DNA of 64,000 nt from Adiantum capillus-veneris. Lineage: Eukaryota > Streptophyta > Polypodiopsida > Polypodiales > Pteridaceae. A model generated the notes under the pieces. The model was not told the origin of the DNA and ran no database searches. It saw only the letters and a list, made by a program, of their open reading frames with translations. Below, piece after piece: positions 1 through 9,327 of this stretch (positions are counted from its first letter, which is position 1; every line of letters begins with the position of its first letter). The translations under genes and the position numbers were made by a program. The stretch spans positions 82,437,838 to 82,501,837 of the forward strand of contig CM043953.1 of assembly GCA_014529385.2 (NCBI GenBank). The letters run 5' to 3'.

Positions 1-789
1 AAAATATTTATCTTTTTATGGTAGCCTCATAATGAGAGAGATTTCTTTTGACCCCTTTATATTTTTTCCACTTATATTATTTATATTTGACATGTACATA
101 TTTTTTAGACCCCTCAATATTTGATTTTCTTAGTTGTACTATTCACTTATATCCTAATCTCAACAATATCTTCAATTATAGACCTACCAAATAAGGTCAA
201 GGGTAGGTGGCATGCATACATGCACTAAGAAGGGCTCACTCTTGGAGGTATTCAAAAGAATCATCCAAAGAAGGACCCCACAAGGACCTTTGCAGTGGAA
301 AACAACGGTCGGTTTTGCTGAATTTTTAAAGTTCACTTGCTCTCCGAATTTGAAAAGGTCATACAAACAAAAGTTGTAGCTCCTGGGCTGAACTTTTGCC
401 TCAAATTTTTTCATATTTTTTTGAGCTACGAGCTGTGAGCTATGATTTTTTTAGTGGACCCCAGTTTTCCCATGCTAAGCAGCCACACTCTCTCTTCCAC
501 TTTATCATTTTCCTCTTTCACACACACTTCTCCACTCATCATCCCCATCTCTCTCACCACTCCTCTCTGCACACTACTCACCTTCTCCTCAACCTTGAAG
601 AATAAGAGAAACCATGGTGAACTCATACCTCCCACACACAATTCCATTCCAAAATTGACCACCTAGTCTCATTTTTCCTCCTCCAATTTACCCATATCTA
701 TAAAAAAAACCACAAAATTCAGCCTCTTCTCTTAAAAGACAGCATCATGGTGGTTGATTACTCAGCTTCAATTATCTTGTCTCTCAAGG

Positions 790-849
790 AAGGTCAAGAG
801 TGGAGAAAAAATGTACCGTCAAAGCTAGTGGACCGTCAACAGGCGTCAA
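790..849 (+). promoter_or_regulatory. Cluster of GTCAA (W-box core) motifs in U3 of element A
   Basis: GGTCAA (792-797) is followed by three GTCAA blocks at 818-822, 835-839 and 845-849. On the reverse strand each reads TTGAC, the core bound by plant WRKY factors. The cluster is 310-370 bp upstream of the TATA box and is unchanged in the 3' LTR near 10459-10516. Binding is inferred from the motif only. Confidence 0.4.
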
Positions 850-1159
850 AATCGGCCCTACTCAAGACACTTGGAGCATCAACCTTGTAAGAAAGCCACC
901 TTTTCTTACCTCTTAAGAGTTTTTTTCTTCCTTATTTTTATCCTACATGGATACTCCCATTGTAAATATCCAATTCCATTTGTAAATTAATACTAACTCT
1001 ACTAACACTAACCCACTATGAAAAGTCCTATCACCTCCATTTCTCTCCTCTCTCTTTCCTCACCAACTTCTTGATAATTCCAAGCAAAAGAAATTAGATA
1101 AATTGCTGAAAATCTAACCCAACCATGGTTAGAGGAGTAACCCTAGCCTTCAAAATTGC

Positions 1160-1167
1160 TATAAAAG
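1160..1167 (+). promoter_or_regulatory. TATA box of the element A 5' LTR
   Basis: TATAAAAG lies in the middle of the LTR and is followed by GAGGG. The same octamer occurs in the 3' LTR at 10827-10834. It is the only good TATA match at a suitable place, so transcription probably starts about 30 bp downstream, near 1190. Confidence 0.7.
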
Positions 1168-2115
1168 GAGGGTGTAGCTAGCACAAAGGGGGAGCCATAA
1201 GCAAGAGCACTATGCTATAGCTTGAGAAGCCAAGCTCAACCTCTCTAGAAGGAGCTCTTGAGTGGAAGCTCATTGTCTTATGCATGTGCATGTGTTGTAA
1301 TAGGGGATTAGCAAGGGAACTCTATGCCATTGTAAGAGAGAGAGTGATCATTCAATTGAGAGTAGGAAATCTATCATTCTCCTACTAGTGTAAGCCCAAC
1401 ATTTGCTGAATCAAGGAGGGTGGATTTGGACTAAGCTTGGATACTTTGTCTCCCTTCCAACGTGAAGTAATGGACAACAATGATGCGTAAGTGTCTTGGT
1501 GTTTTTTTTAAGTTCTTGATAGCTTGTCTCTGGTGTTGTCATCAATCTAGCCATAAATCCCACATACTGTAAGAGGGCGACAGGGTGGAGAGGACTCCCT
1601 TGGCCTTAAGACAGTGATTGGGGTGGCTTTTCTTGTGATGTGTTGTGGTGAAATTTACGCAAGCTATGTTGAACAAATACTAATCTCACTTTGATTTATC
1701 ATGACAGATTTGTAAGAAGGTATTAATGCAACAAACACCCCCTCCCCCTTTCTCTCTCTTTTTTAAATATATAGTTGTGTTTGCTTGATCATTGCCGATA
1801 CGTTTCAAAGCAGCCCGAGCACTATCTCTCTCTCTCTCTCTCTCTCCATCGTGTTTTAGTGTGTAAGAGTGTTCCATTGGTGTTAGGGTTAGTGTAAATT
1901 CCTTGCTTGTTTGTGGGTTGCTCTAACGATTCTCCTCTTTTGCGTGCTAGTTCGCTCTTAAACTAGGTGGTGCCCCTTGTGTAGTTGGTATTTGGCTGTG
2001 GGTTTGTTGTTTTGGTTTGTGTTGTGTTGTGCCCCAGCCCCATTGAGCAGCACGGGAGCCTTGAAGGGTGTCTAGAGGCCACTCTTCTTGTTGCCCGCCC
2101 CGGACCGCCTCAAAT

Positions 2116-2133
2116 TGGTGCCCCCACTGAGGA
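2116..2133 (+). other. Primer-binding site of element A
   Basis: TGGTGCCCCCACTGAGGA starts three bases after the LTR end, the expected position for the tRNA primer of minus-strand DNA synthesis, and begins with TGG as the complement of a tRNA CCA tail. It is not the common initiator-Met site. I cannot name the tRNA. Related sites occur in elements B, L and the 30.6-kb element. Confidence 0.75.
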
Positions 2134-2186
2134 CGGCTTGTGTATTTTTGTGTAGAATCAACCTTTAGCATAGTCAAGTAGTTTGC

Positions 2187-2399
2187 ATGAATCACGAAGA
2201 TTTGTATGATCCCTTCATTCCCATTGCAAGGCAAAAGGTACACATAATTGTTAGTACTAAGTTGCAATTTCAACGTGTCATTCGTAGAATTTTAGGTCCT
2301 CTTAGGTTGGCCGAGATAAACGCTTCAGTAAATCCTTTTATTTTGCCTCTCATTAGGTACGACCTTAGTTTGGACGTCTATATTTTTGTTTTGTTTTAA
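2187..2399 (+). CDS. Accessory ORF a (70 aa), upstream of gag in element A
   Basis: This ATG-started frame begins 54 bp after the primer-binding site. I recognise no domain. Its second half (KLQFQ...GPLRLAEI.AS.NPFILPLI.Y...D) matches ORF b immediately downstream, with a shared pattern K-x2-FQ...G-x2-R-x2-EI-x-AS-x-NP-x-ILPLI-x-Y; I estimate about 40% identity over 50 residues. A homologue in the same relative position in element B (minus strand, 23192-23416) begins MNHE and keeps the RQKVHIIVSTKL segment. Retention in two diverged copies argues for a coding role. Element B suggests these ORFs may be N-terminal Gag pieces. Function unknown. Confidence 0.6.
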   Translation: MNHEDLYDPFIPIARQKVHIIVSTKLQFQRVIRRILGPLRLAEINASVNPFILPLIRYDLSLDVYIFVLF

Positions 2400-2420
2400 G
2401 CATTAGGACATGCATAGGCC

Positions 2421-2639
2421 ATGGATAATGGCCCAGGAATAGATGTTTTTCCCTTTCATTTTACTCCACACATTAGAATAAACGTTGCAATTAGTAGAAA
2501 GATCCATTTTCAACAACGAATGGTGTTCATGTTTGGTGCCCAAAGAGCAGGAGAAATTCTTGCATCACCAAACCCTGTCATTCTACCTCTCATCAACTAC
2601 CACACTTCTTTTGATATACATGTGTTCATTTTATTTTAA
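2421..2639 (+). CDS. Accessory ORF b (72 aa), paralogue of ORF a
   Basis: This frame starts at ATG 22 bp after ORF a and ends FDIHVFILF-stop, mirroring LDVYIFVLF-stop of ORF a. The two look like an old tandem duplication. In element B the equivalent frame (about 22930-23170, minus) has no stop at this point and continues directly into the Gag start, so this ORF may supply an alternative N-terminus of Gag. In element A the link to gag is interrupted by about 1.1 kb carrying ORFs c and d. No known motif is visible. Confidence 0.6.
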   Translation: MDNGPGIDVFPFHFTPHIRINVAISRKIHFQQRMVFMFGAQRAGEILASPNPVILPLINYHTSFDIHVFILF

Positions 2640-2645
2640 AATGAA

Positions 2646-3217
2646 GTGCAGCCCGGCAAAATAGTGTGTATGTTTGTTTTTTCTTTGTCCAAGTTGTTAC
2701 AAGAAACAAAAAAAACGATTATTTGTTCTAACTGGGAATGTGTGTGCAGTGAAAGTTCAATCCTTAGAGATCTAGCTCTATTACCAATTGAGTTGCAGGA
2801 GCAAGTAGTAAGGCGTCTCCCTCATAACAAGAGGGTGGTGAAGTTAAGACGGAAGGTCCTACGTGTGGATTCCATTTTCCTCTTGTTGTTGGGCACTAAG
2901 GAAGACCGCGCATTCATCCAACTAGTGTGTGCCCTAAGATTGGTAAATAGAGTGAAATTTGGCGTTTGGCGAGTGCATTTCACCATTGAGGAAAACTCTT
3001 CAGGAAACTTGCGGCCAGAGTTCATGCTTCATAGACTCACATTTGGTGAATTTTTCCCTCATTTGCGTCTTATTAATAGTCTTCCTTTCGCTTTCAACAA
3101 AGGAGATAGGGAGCTATTCAGAGCTTGTCTTAATAAAGAGAGCATAGAGAAGATTGCAAATTTGTATAAATTTTCATCCTTCTCTACTTTCTATGACACT
3201 TTGTTCATAGAGACATT
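2646..3217 (+). CDS. Accessory ORF c, first copy of a duplicated unknown domain
   Basis: The open frame runs to a TAA at 3219-3221 and has no convincing ATG start. It may begin at a splice acceptor, since TGTGTGCAG ending at 2749 is preceded by a TTCTAAC branch-like sequence. From about 2765 the product (LLPIELQEQVVRRLPH ... LTFGEFFPHLRLINSLPFAFNKGDRELFRA) aligns along its length with ORF d, sharing VVRRLPH/IVRRLPH, FIQ-x-(V/A)CAL, RL(T/S)F-x-EF-x-P and LINSLPF. The N-terminus faintly resembles an F-box helix but lacks most F-box positions, so I do not call it one. It is absent from element B. The frame is shown to the candidate splice donor at 3217. Confidence 0.55.
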
Positions 3218-3275
3218 GTAAATCTCTTTATGCTTTTGAATGATTTAACCATAATCCTAAGGAGTTTTTGTCCAG
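3218..3275 (+). other. Candidate 58-bp intron joining accessory ORFs c and d
   Basis: GTAAAT (donor, 3218) to TTTTTGTCCAG (acceptor, ends 3275) encloses an AT-rich stretch with branch-like ATTTAAC. Removing it deletes the ORF c stop and joins both frames in phase (...ETL-NFVAQ...), giving one protein with two homologous domains of about 330 residues. Without splicing, ORF d has no ATG near its start. The size is at the low end for plant introns. This is inference only. Confidence 0.4.
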
Positions 3276-3726
3276 GAATTTTGTAGCACAAGTGGAGTCT
3301 TTAAATCTTGCAAACTTGATTGGACTTGATGAGGATGTTCTTTATGAAATTGTGAGAAGGTTGCCTCACTCCGACTGTGTGGAACTCGAAGGAAAGGAGC
3401 TCCTAGTCAATTGCTACTTTCTCACGGCCTTCGACGAGCATGAAGATCTAGTTTTTATACAAACCGCTTGTGCATTGGGAATTGTAGAGCAAGTGCAATT
3501 TATCACTTGGGACGTGGTTGCTCTTTTGGATCCAGAAAATGAAGTTCTAGAGATTTCTGTTTATCGCCTTAGCTTTGAAGAATTTCAACCCTTCTTAGAG
3601 CTCATCAATAGTCTACCCTTTTGTTTTGATCAAACAAATCGAGACCTTATTGAAGCTTGGATAGCTGAAGAAGAAAACCTAGAGTGGTATTTTCTCACTT
3701 CTTCATTTGCAGGCGAGTGGTTCTAA
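3276..3726 (+). CDS. Accessory ORF d, second copy of the duplicated unknown domain
   Basis: The frame is open from 3244 but lacks an ATG. It encodes NLIGLDEDVLYEIVRRLPH near the start and YRLSFEEFQPFLELINSLPF in the second half, both matching ORF c at the same spacing; I estimate about one third identity by eye. It is acidic and leucine-rich, with no signal peptide or membrane segment. It ends 49 bp before the gag ATG at 3776. The lack of an own start codon and the clean join to ORF c suggest it is the 3' exon of the same gene. Function unknown; absent from element B. Confidence 0.55.
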
Positions 3727-6689
3727 ATCTCTATTGTATCCCTTATTGTAACTCGTGTTGTAATCTTTCATAATAATGGAGAGCCAACGCCAAATGTCTG
3801 GATATCCTCTTTTCTTTGGAGAGCCTGGAGAGGATGCAGAATTATTTTTAGCAAATTTCAAGATGTCTTGCCGTATCAAGAGGATAGTAACCGATCAAGA
3901 ACGTGTAGAAATGTTTGAGGTGGTCCTTAGGAAAGATGCTAGTACTTGGTTTGACTCTTTGCCTGAGGAAGTTAAGGGGAATTACACAGAAGTTTTGAAT
4001 CGTTTTAAGAGATACTTCTTTGATCCCCAAAACACTCAAAAACTATGGCAAGACATTGTTTCTCATAAGCAAAAAGACTTAGATGACTACTACTTGTACA
4101 AGCAAGAGTTTCTACGTCTTTGGGCTCTATGGATACGAAATGTTGCTAACCCTGGTGATGGTGCAGAATTTTTAAAGAAGGAGAGGTTCATAGCCGGACT
4201 CTTTCCTGACCTTAAGGTAAAAGTTGAGGCGGGTGCACCTACTACTTTTGATGCAGCTGAAACTAGGGCTGCTGAGAAATATAGGAAACTCAAGTGCTTA
4301 AGGGGAGAGGTTCCAATAGAAGGTCTTAGACCCAAAGGTAAGTCACAAGCATCAACATCGAGGGAGCTTCCTGAGGTAACGACGGAAGTAATTGAGAAGT
4401 TAAACGAATCTTTAAGCAGCCTGTCAATTCACCTTGCACAAGCTGTAGGTACAAAGGGACAAGCAAAGAAGTTTGAAGAGCGAGATCCACGACCTAGGAG
4501 AGTCTTGCAATGTTGGAATTGCGGAGAGTCCGGACATGGGATGTATAATTGTCCTTGGCCCCGTGGGGAGCCAGGGAGACCTAACTTGAATTACCCAGTG
4601 ATGAATGCAGGTGAAGGAACTTGTCAACAACCAAGGCTTCTACAAAGACCAAATGGACCAAGACCACCTCCACAAGGGGTAGAAGGAGTTCCACCTTTGC
4701 CAGATCCAAATGTGCATGTGGTAGAGGTGACAAACTCAAATGAGGTTGACATGGAAGCAAATGGCATTAAGCGTGGCCGAGGAAAAGGTAAAGAGAAAGA
4801 GGGTGTCCCATCACAGAGTGACCATGGACAAGGCAAGAAGGCAAAGGAGACCAAGGAAGCTAAGAGGACTCGACATCGTATCAATCTCCAAGACTTCCCT
4901 CTTGGACATGGTATGGCTCCATACAACCTGTTGGAAGACATGCGAGGTAAGGGTCCTGATATCTCATGGCCTCAGTTTCTTGCATTATGCCCACAAATTA
5001 GGAGGGATTTAACAAAGGCAGTTAGCACTAGGAGAAAGGTAAAAGAGAGTTTTCCTGTTGTAAAAATTGCACATGCTGAAATGAACGAGGATATTACACC
5101 TGTGCTAGATTGTTACATAAAAGGAAAATTGGTTAGGAAAGGTCTAGTGGATGGGGGTGCACAAATTTGCATTATGACAGAGGGGCTCATGCAAAGACTA
5201 GGCATGCACATCCATGAGACACCTGAAATCAAAGTGAAAATGGCAAACAATAGCAAGGCTAGGTGTGTAGGCATTTGTAAAAATGTTTTTGTGGAGGCCT
5301 TTGGCATTAAGAAGGCAGTGGATTTCTATGTCATGTCTACCAAGGGAAATGGTTACCCATTTATCCTAGGAAGACCATGGCTAATGAAAATGCGAGCTTT
5401 GCAGGATTGGGAGAGTGGGAAATTAATTTGCAGGAATGACAATCATAAGAAGGTTGTCTTTGACATGAAGGAGCAAAGCCAAGAGGAGCTCCATGAAGAA
5501 TCATCTCAAAGTGAGACGGAAGAAGGTTGGACCGATAGCACTTCAGAAGAAGAAAGTAGCGGCAGCATTACTGAAGAGGAGTCTTCCATCGAAGTCATGG
5601 GGGTAAGGTTTAAGCCAAGCAACCAAGAGACCTCTTGTCAAGGCTTGGAGGAGGTAGGTCCTCAAGAGAACCAAAAGGTGGAAGATGAAGGAATGTTAGA
5701 AGGTATGTTGTCTACAACACTTACAAAGGATGAAAGAGAGGAGTTCAAATGTGTGCTAAGGAAATTTCCGAGGCTTTTTGCTAAAGACTACACCGATGTG
5801 CGTGGAGTAGATGTTGTTCAACACAAGATTGAGTTGAAGCCAGAGGCCACACCTAAGGCTCAAAAGCTACGAAGGCTAGGAGTCATTAAGGAGCAGGCTC
5901 TACTCAAGGAGGTAAGAAAGCTTCTAGCAGCAGGTTTCATTTATCCAGTGGAGAATTCAGAGTGGGTCTCTCCCGTTGTTGTCACTCCTAAGAAAAACGG
6001 CAAGTGGAGGGTGTGTGTGGATTATCGTCCACTTAATGAGGCAACAAAAAGAGATCACTTTCCCCTCCCATTTCAGGATGAGATACTAAATGAAGTAGCT
6101 GGTCATGAGAAGTACACTGTGTGTGATGGCTACTCGGTTACTTTCAAATAGGTATCGCATTGGAGGATCAATTGAAAACAACCTTTATCACTCCTTGGGG
6201 TTGTTATGCTTTTAGAGTCATGCCATTTGGTCTGACAAATGCTCCTGCAACATTCCAACGTTTCATGAATATGGTGTTTCAAGCATTCTTTGGAAAGTCA
6301 ATTAGGGTGTTCATTGATGATTTCTGTATTTATAGCTCAAAATCATTGCATCTACAAAGGGTAGAAGAAGGTTTAAAGAAGCTCTACGACATGGGAGGTC
6401 AACTCAACCCCGACAAGTGCCATATAGGTGAGGATGAAGTAATCTTGCTTGGTCATAAAGTTTCTTACAAAGGCATTGAAGTGGATCCTTCGAAGGCAAA
6501 GGCTCTTATTGAGCTACCATCACCCAAGAGTCTTAAGGAGGTCATCTCATTCATTCAAAAGGTGAAGTATATGTCACGCTTCATTCACTTAGCCTCGGAG
6601 TTACTTCACCCTTTGCAAAAGTTGACACAACAAGTAGAATTTGCATGGTCTGATGAGCTTGAAGAGTACTTTTGTAACATTAAAGTCAT

Positions 6690-7000
6690 TTTGTCAGAGC
6701 TACCAACACTCATGCCTCCTTGTTGGGAGTACACATTCTTTGTTAGCTCTAGTGCTGGGAAAGAAACAATTGGTGCTGTGTTGCTACAACAAGATCCCCA
6801 CAGTACAAGGATGCGACCCATCTACTTTGCTAGTAGGGTCATGAATGCTTTGGAGAGAGACTACACAGAAGCAGAACTCATGATGCTTTCTCTCATGTTT
6901 GCGGTGAGAAAGTTTAGATCCTACCTGCTACCAAAACCTTTTGTAATTCTCACTGCAGAAAATTTGTTCCCTTGGGTGTCATCTCAAATGAATCTTAGTA
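6690..7000 (+). other. Native RNase H domain of element A, catalytic aspartates lost
   Basis: The normal Ty3 motif DAS-x5-GA is here SSSAGKETIGAVLLQQ, and the usual TDH is TAE, so two catalytic acids are gone. YTEAEL keeps the glutamate. Loss of native RNase H chemistry accompanied by a second RNase H is the known Tat-clade pattern; here it becomes a connection domain. Confidence 0.75.
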
Positions 7001-7179
7001 CTAGGATCTCAAAGTGGATTATGGAGTTGCAAGAGTTTCAATACTCTTTCAAGGTAGAAGATAGTGTGCGTGCACAATTGGCAGGGATTCTCACTTATAG
7101 GGTGCACGAAAAGGAGATTAAGGTGCCTGAAGTAAAGACCCTACCATTGCCACCACCAAAAAGTATTCCTAATGCTTTT

Positions 7180-7560
7180 ACCTTGTTCTTTGATGGAGCT
7201 TTTCGTCGAGCCACAGGAAAAGCAGGGGGAGGGCTAGTGTTGCTTAACCCAAGTGGAGAGGTGGTCATGAAAGAGAAGTTCAATCTACCAAGTTCAGCTA
7301 GCAACAATGAAGCAGAATATGACACTCTACTTCATGGTTTGAAGATGTGCATTGGCCAAGGGATACAATGTCTCATGGTAAAAGGAGATGCACTTCTCAT
7401 TGTTAAACAGATTTTAGGCATTTGGGCATGCAAGAATGAAAGATTAAGGACAAAAGTTCATGCCATTCGTAGGCTATTTGATCAATTTGAGGAGGTGCAA
7501 TTATATCATATTCCTAGGAAACAAAATGAAGATGCTGATTTATTTGCACAACAAGCCGTT
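7180..7560 (+). other. Second RNase H-like domain of element A (Tat clade)
   Basis: The domain carries FFDGAF (D at 7192-7194), NNEAEYDTLLHGL, VKGDALLIVKQI and NEDADLFAQQA, in the right order for a D-E-D-D active site. It lies between the degraded native RNase H and integrase, as in Tat elements, which acquired an archaeal/plant-type RNase H. It probably removes RNA from the RNA/DNA hybrid in place of the native domain. Confidence 0.8.
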
Positions 7561-7639
7561 GCATGTGTAAATAAAGAAGTGCAGGTCATCATGGTGGCGG
7601 CTGCTGTGAAGCAACCGAGGTACCAAGGATTGGAGTCAT

Positions 7640-8721
7640 TGGCTCCCATCATTGGCTACATTTTGGAGGGTGAGTTTCCACCAGACTTCACAAAAGCTCA
7701 GAAGAGGAGACTCATGAAGAAGGCAAGCATGTATCTCTTCCTAGAAGGCTCCCTCTATCAAAGAGGGAAGGATCAAGTGTGCAGAAGAGTACCAACTATT
7801 GAGGAAATTCCAGCCATTCTAAAAGGTTTGCACGAAGAAGCATGTGGTGGTCATTTTGCCCAAGAATTAACTGTGAAGAAGATTTTGCTTGCGGGGTATG
7901 TTTGGCCAAGCTTGCATGTGGATGTTCAACATTGGTGTAAAAGCTGTCACAATTGTCAGATAAATGGAAATAGAAGGTTGGTGCATGGCCCGAGGCAAAT
8001 AGTGATTGCAAATGGACCCTTTGAAAAGTGGGGCATTGATGCCATGGGTCCTCTGCTTAGGACAAAAAATGGTAAACTCTACATTCTAGTGGCTGTAGAC
8101 TATATGACTAGGTGGGTGGAAGCTCAAAGTGTGGCAAGAGTGAATAAGAGGACAGTTAGCAAGTTTGTGTACAATCACATTTGTTGCAGATTTGGCACAC
8201 CTTTGGAGATTGTTTCTGATAATGGTCCAGGGTTTAGGAAGGGCTTGCTCACAGAATTCTGTGAAGTACTTCACATTCTACATCGTCACAGTACACCCTA
8301 CTATCCCCAATCAAATGGTTTGGTAGAAAAAGCTAATGGTGTCATTGCAGGCATCATTAGAAAGATGGTGAAAAACAAGACAAAGTTGTGGGATGACTTC
8401 TTGGATGGTGCCTTGTGGGCGTATCGAACCACATATAGGGAAGCCACAGAGTTCACACCATTTCACTTGGTCTATGGTCAAGAGGCTTTACAGCCAATTG
8501 AACTAAACATTCCAACAATGCGACTTCATGACAAATCAGCACAAGATGATCAAGAAGTATGGATAAATCGACTTCTTACCTTAGCTGAGCTTGAGTGGAA
8601 AAGAGAAGCAGCATACGAGTGCTACAAGAAGAAAGCTACAGAGGCGAAGGAGAAGCTTGACAAGAAACTAAAGGACAAAGGCATCAATGAAGGAGATCTG
8701 GTGCTAAGGTATGACAATTGA
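7640..8721 (+). other. Integrase region of element A with complete DDE
   Basis: An H2C2 zinc domain (GGHFAQEL...WCKSCHNCQ) is followed by the catalytic core: D in WGIDAMGP (8038-8040), D in VSDNGPGF (8218-8220) and E in GLVEKAN (8326-8328). The last two are separated by 35 residues, the canonical DX35E spacing. A GPY-like C-terminus follows the stop at 8719. No chromodomain is seen, which fits Tat. Confidence 0.85.
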
Positions 8722-9069
8722 CTCGATAATCGTTTTGATGCCAAGTTTGAAACTAGATGGCAAGGGCCATACATAGTCAAGAAAGATTTCAATTCAAGTT
8801 ACTATCAGCTTATGGACTTGAATGGTAAAGAGCACTCCAGGAAAGTAAACGGGTATCGCTTGAAGCCCTATTTGAGTCGCCTTCTACCAAAGGATCTACC
8901 AAAGATCTGTCAAAAGGCCACTGTCTCATGTAAGTATTGTTACATGAAGCATGAGTGTAACTCTAGCCAAAATTCCGAGGGGCCAAACAATGAAGATCTT
9001 GTCAAGGACTCTGAAGCACTCTCTTTGGAAAAGATGCTCTATGATGGTACATGAATATACCATCATCCA

Positions 9070-9080
9070 GGGGGAGGGCT
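9070..9080 (+). other. Polypurine tract of element A
   Basis: GGGGGAGGGCT followed by AA lies directly before the 3' LTR start TGATAGCC at 9083. It would prime plus-strand DNA synthesis. Elements C and K have the same GAGGGCTAA arrangement. Confidence 0.85.
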
Positions 9081-9082
9081 AA

Positions 9083-9261
9083 TGATAGCCGTTTTTCGGC
9101 TCTTTGTAATTATCATAGTGAGTTACCTCACCCTACCAAAATCACCCAAACACTGTGGCTATCCCTACCATTTCACTGTACATAGGCGTGCGTGAGTCAC
9201 GGGACTTTTCCCATATCTTCTTAAAAAACCCTCAATTAGCTAGTCATTGGGCTAGTTGAGC

Positions 9262-9327
<66 letters not shown>

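Larger units (their letters stand above)
1..2112 (+). repeat. 5' LTR of element A (5' truncated by window edge)
   Basis: This stretch is repeated almost base for base at 9668-11802. The shared sequence ends at ...CCGCCTCA in both copies, after which the 5' copy continues into a primer-binding site and the 3' copy into unrelated sequence. The terminal CA matches the TG...CA rule. It contains a TATA box at 1160, a (TC)n run near 1826-1847 and a U5 block TGGTGCCCC at 1968-1976. Short ORFs within it on both strands look like chance frames, because they are simply carried by both LTR copies. Confidence 0.93.
3776..9054 (+). pseudogene. gag-pol: Element A gag-pol polyprotein (one frameshift, one stop)
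   Basis: ATG at 3776 opens a single Gag-protease-RT frame. Gag core begins GYPLFFGEP. The zinc knuckle CWNCGESGHGMYNC (CX2CX4HX4C) is at residues 246-259 (4511-4552). The protease motif is DGGA at residue 459, a variant of the usual DSGA/DTGA, followed by ILGRPWL. RT runs from about 5900 with FIDDF as catalytic box (6310-6324). A one-base loss near 6136 (GYSG/YFQ region) shifts the frame, and 6160-8721 continues RT, a decayed RNase H, a second RNase H and integrase. A TGA at 8719-8721 replaces an expected CGA; the remaining integrase C-terminus (RWQGPYIVKK) runs to 9054. With only two lesions this is close to an active copy. Confidence 0.9.

Noticed and set aside
184-666. ORFs of 69-78 aa on both strands, repeated at 9851-10333
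   Set aside because: They lie within the LTRs of element A and recur only because the LTR is duplicated. Overlapping frames on both strands argue against real coding.
2765-3400. F-box assignment for ORFs c and d
   Set aside because: Only the LP...(I/V)VRRLP helix resembles an F-box. The downstream hydrophobic and tryptophan positions are missing.
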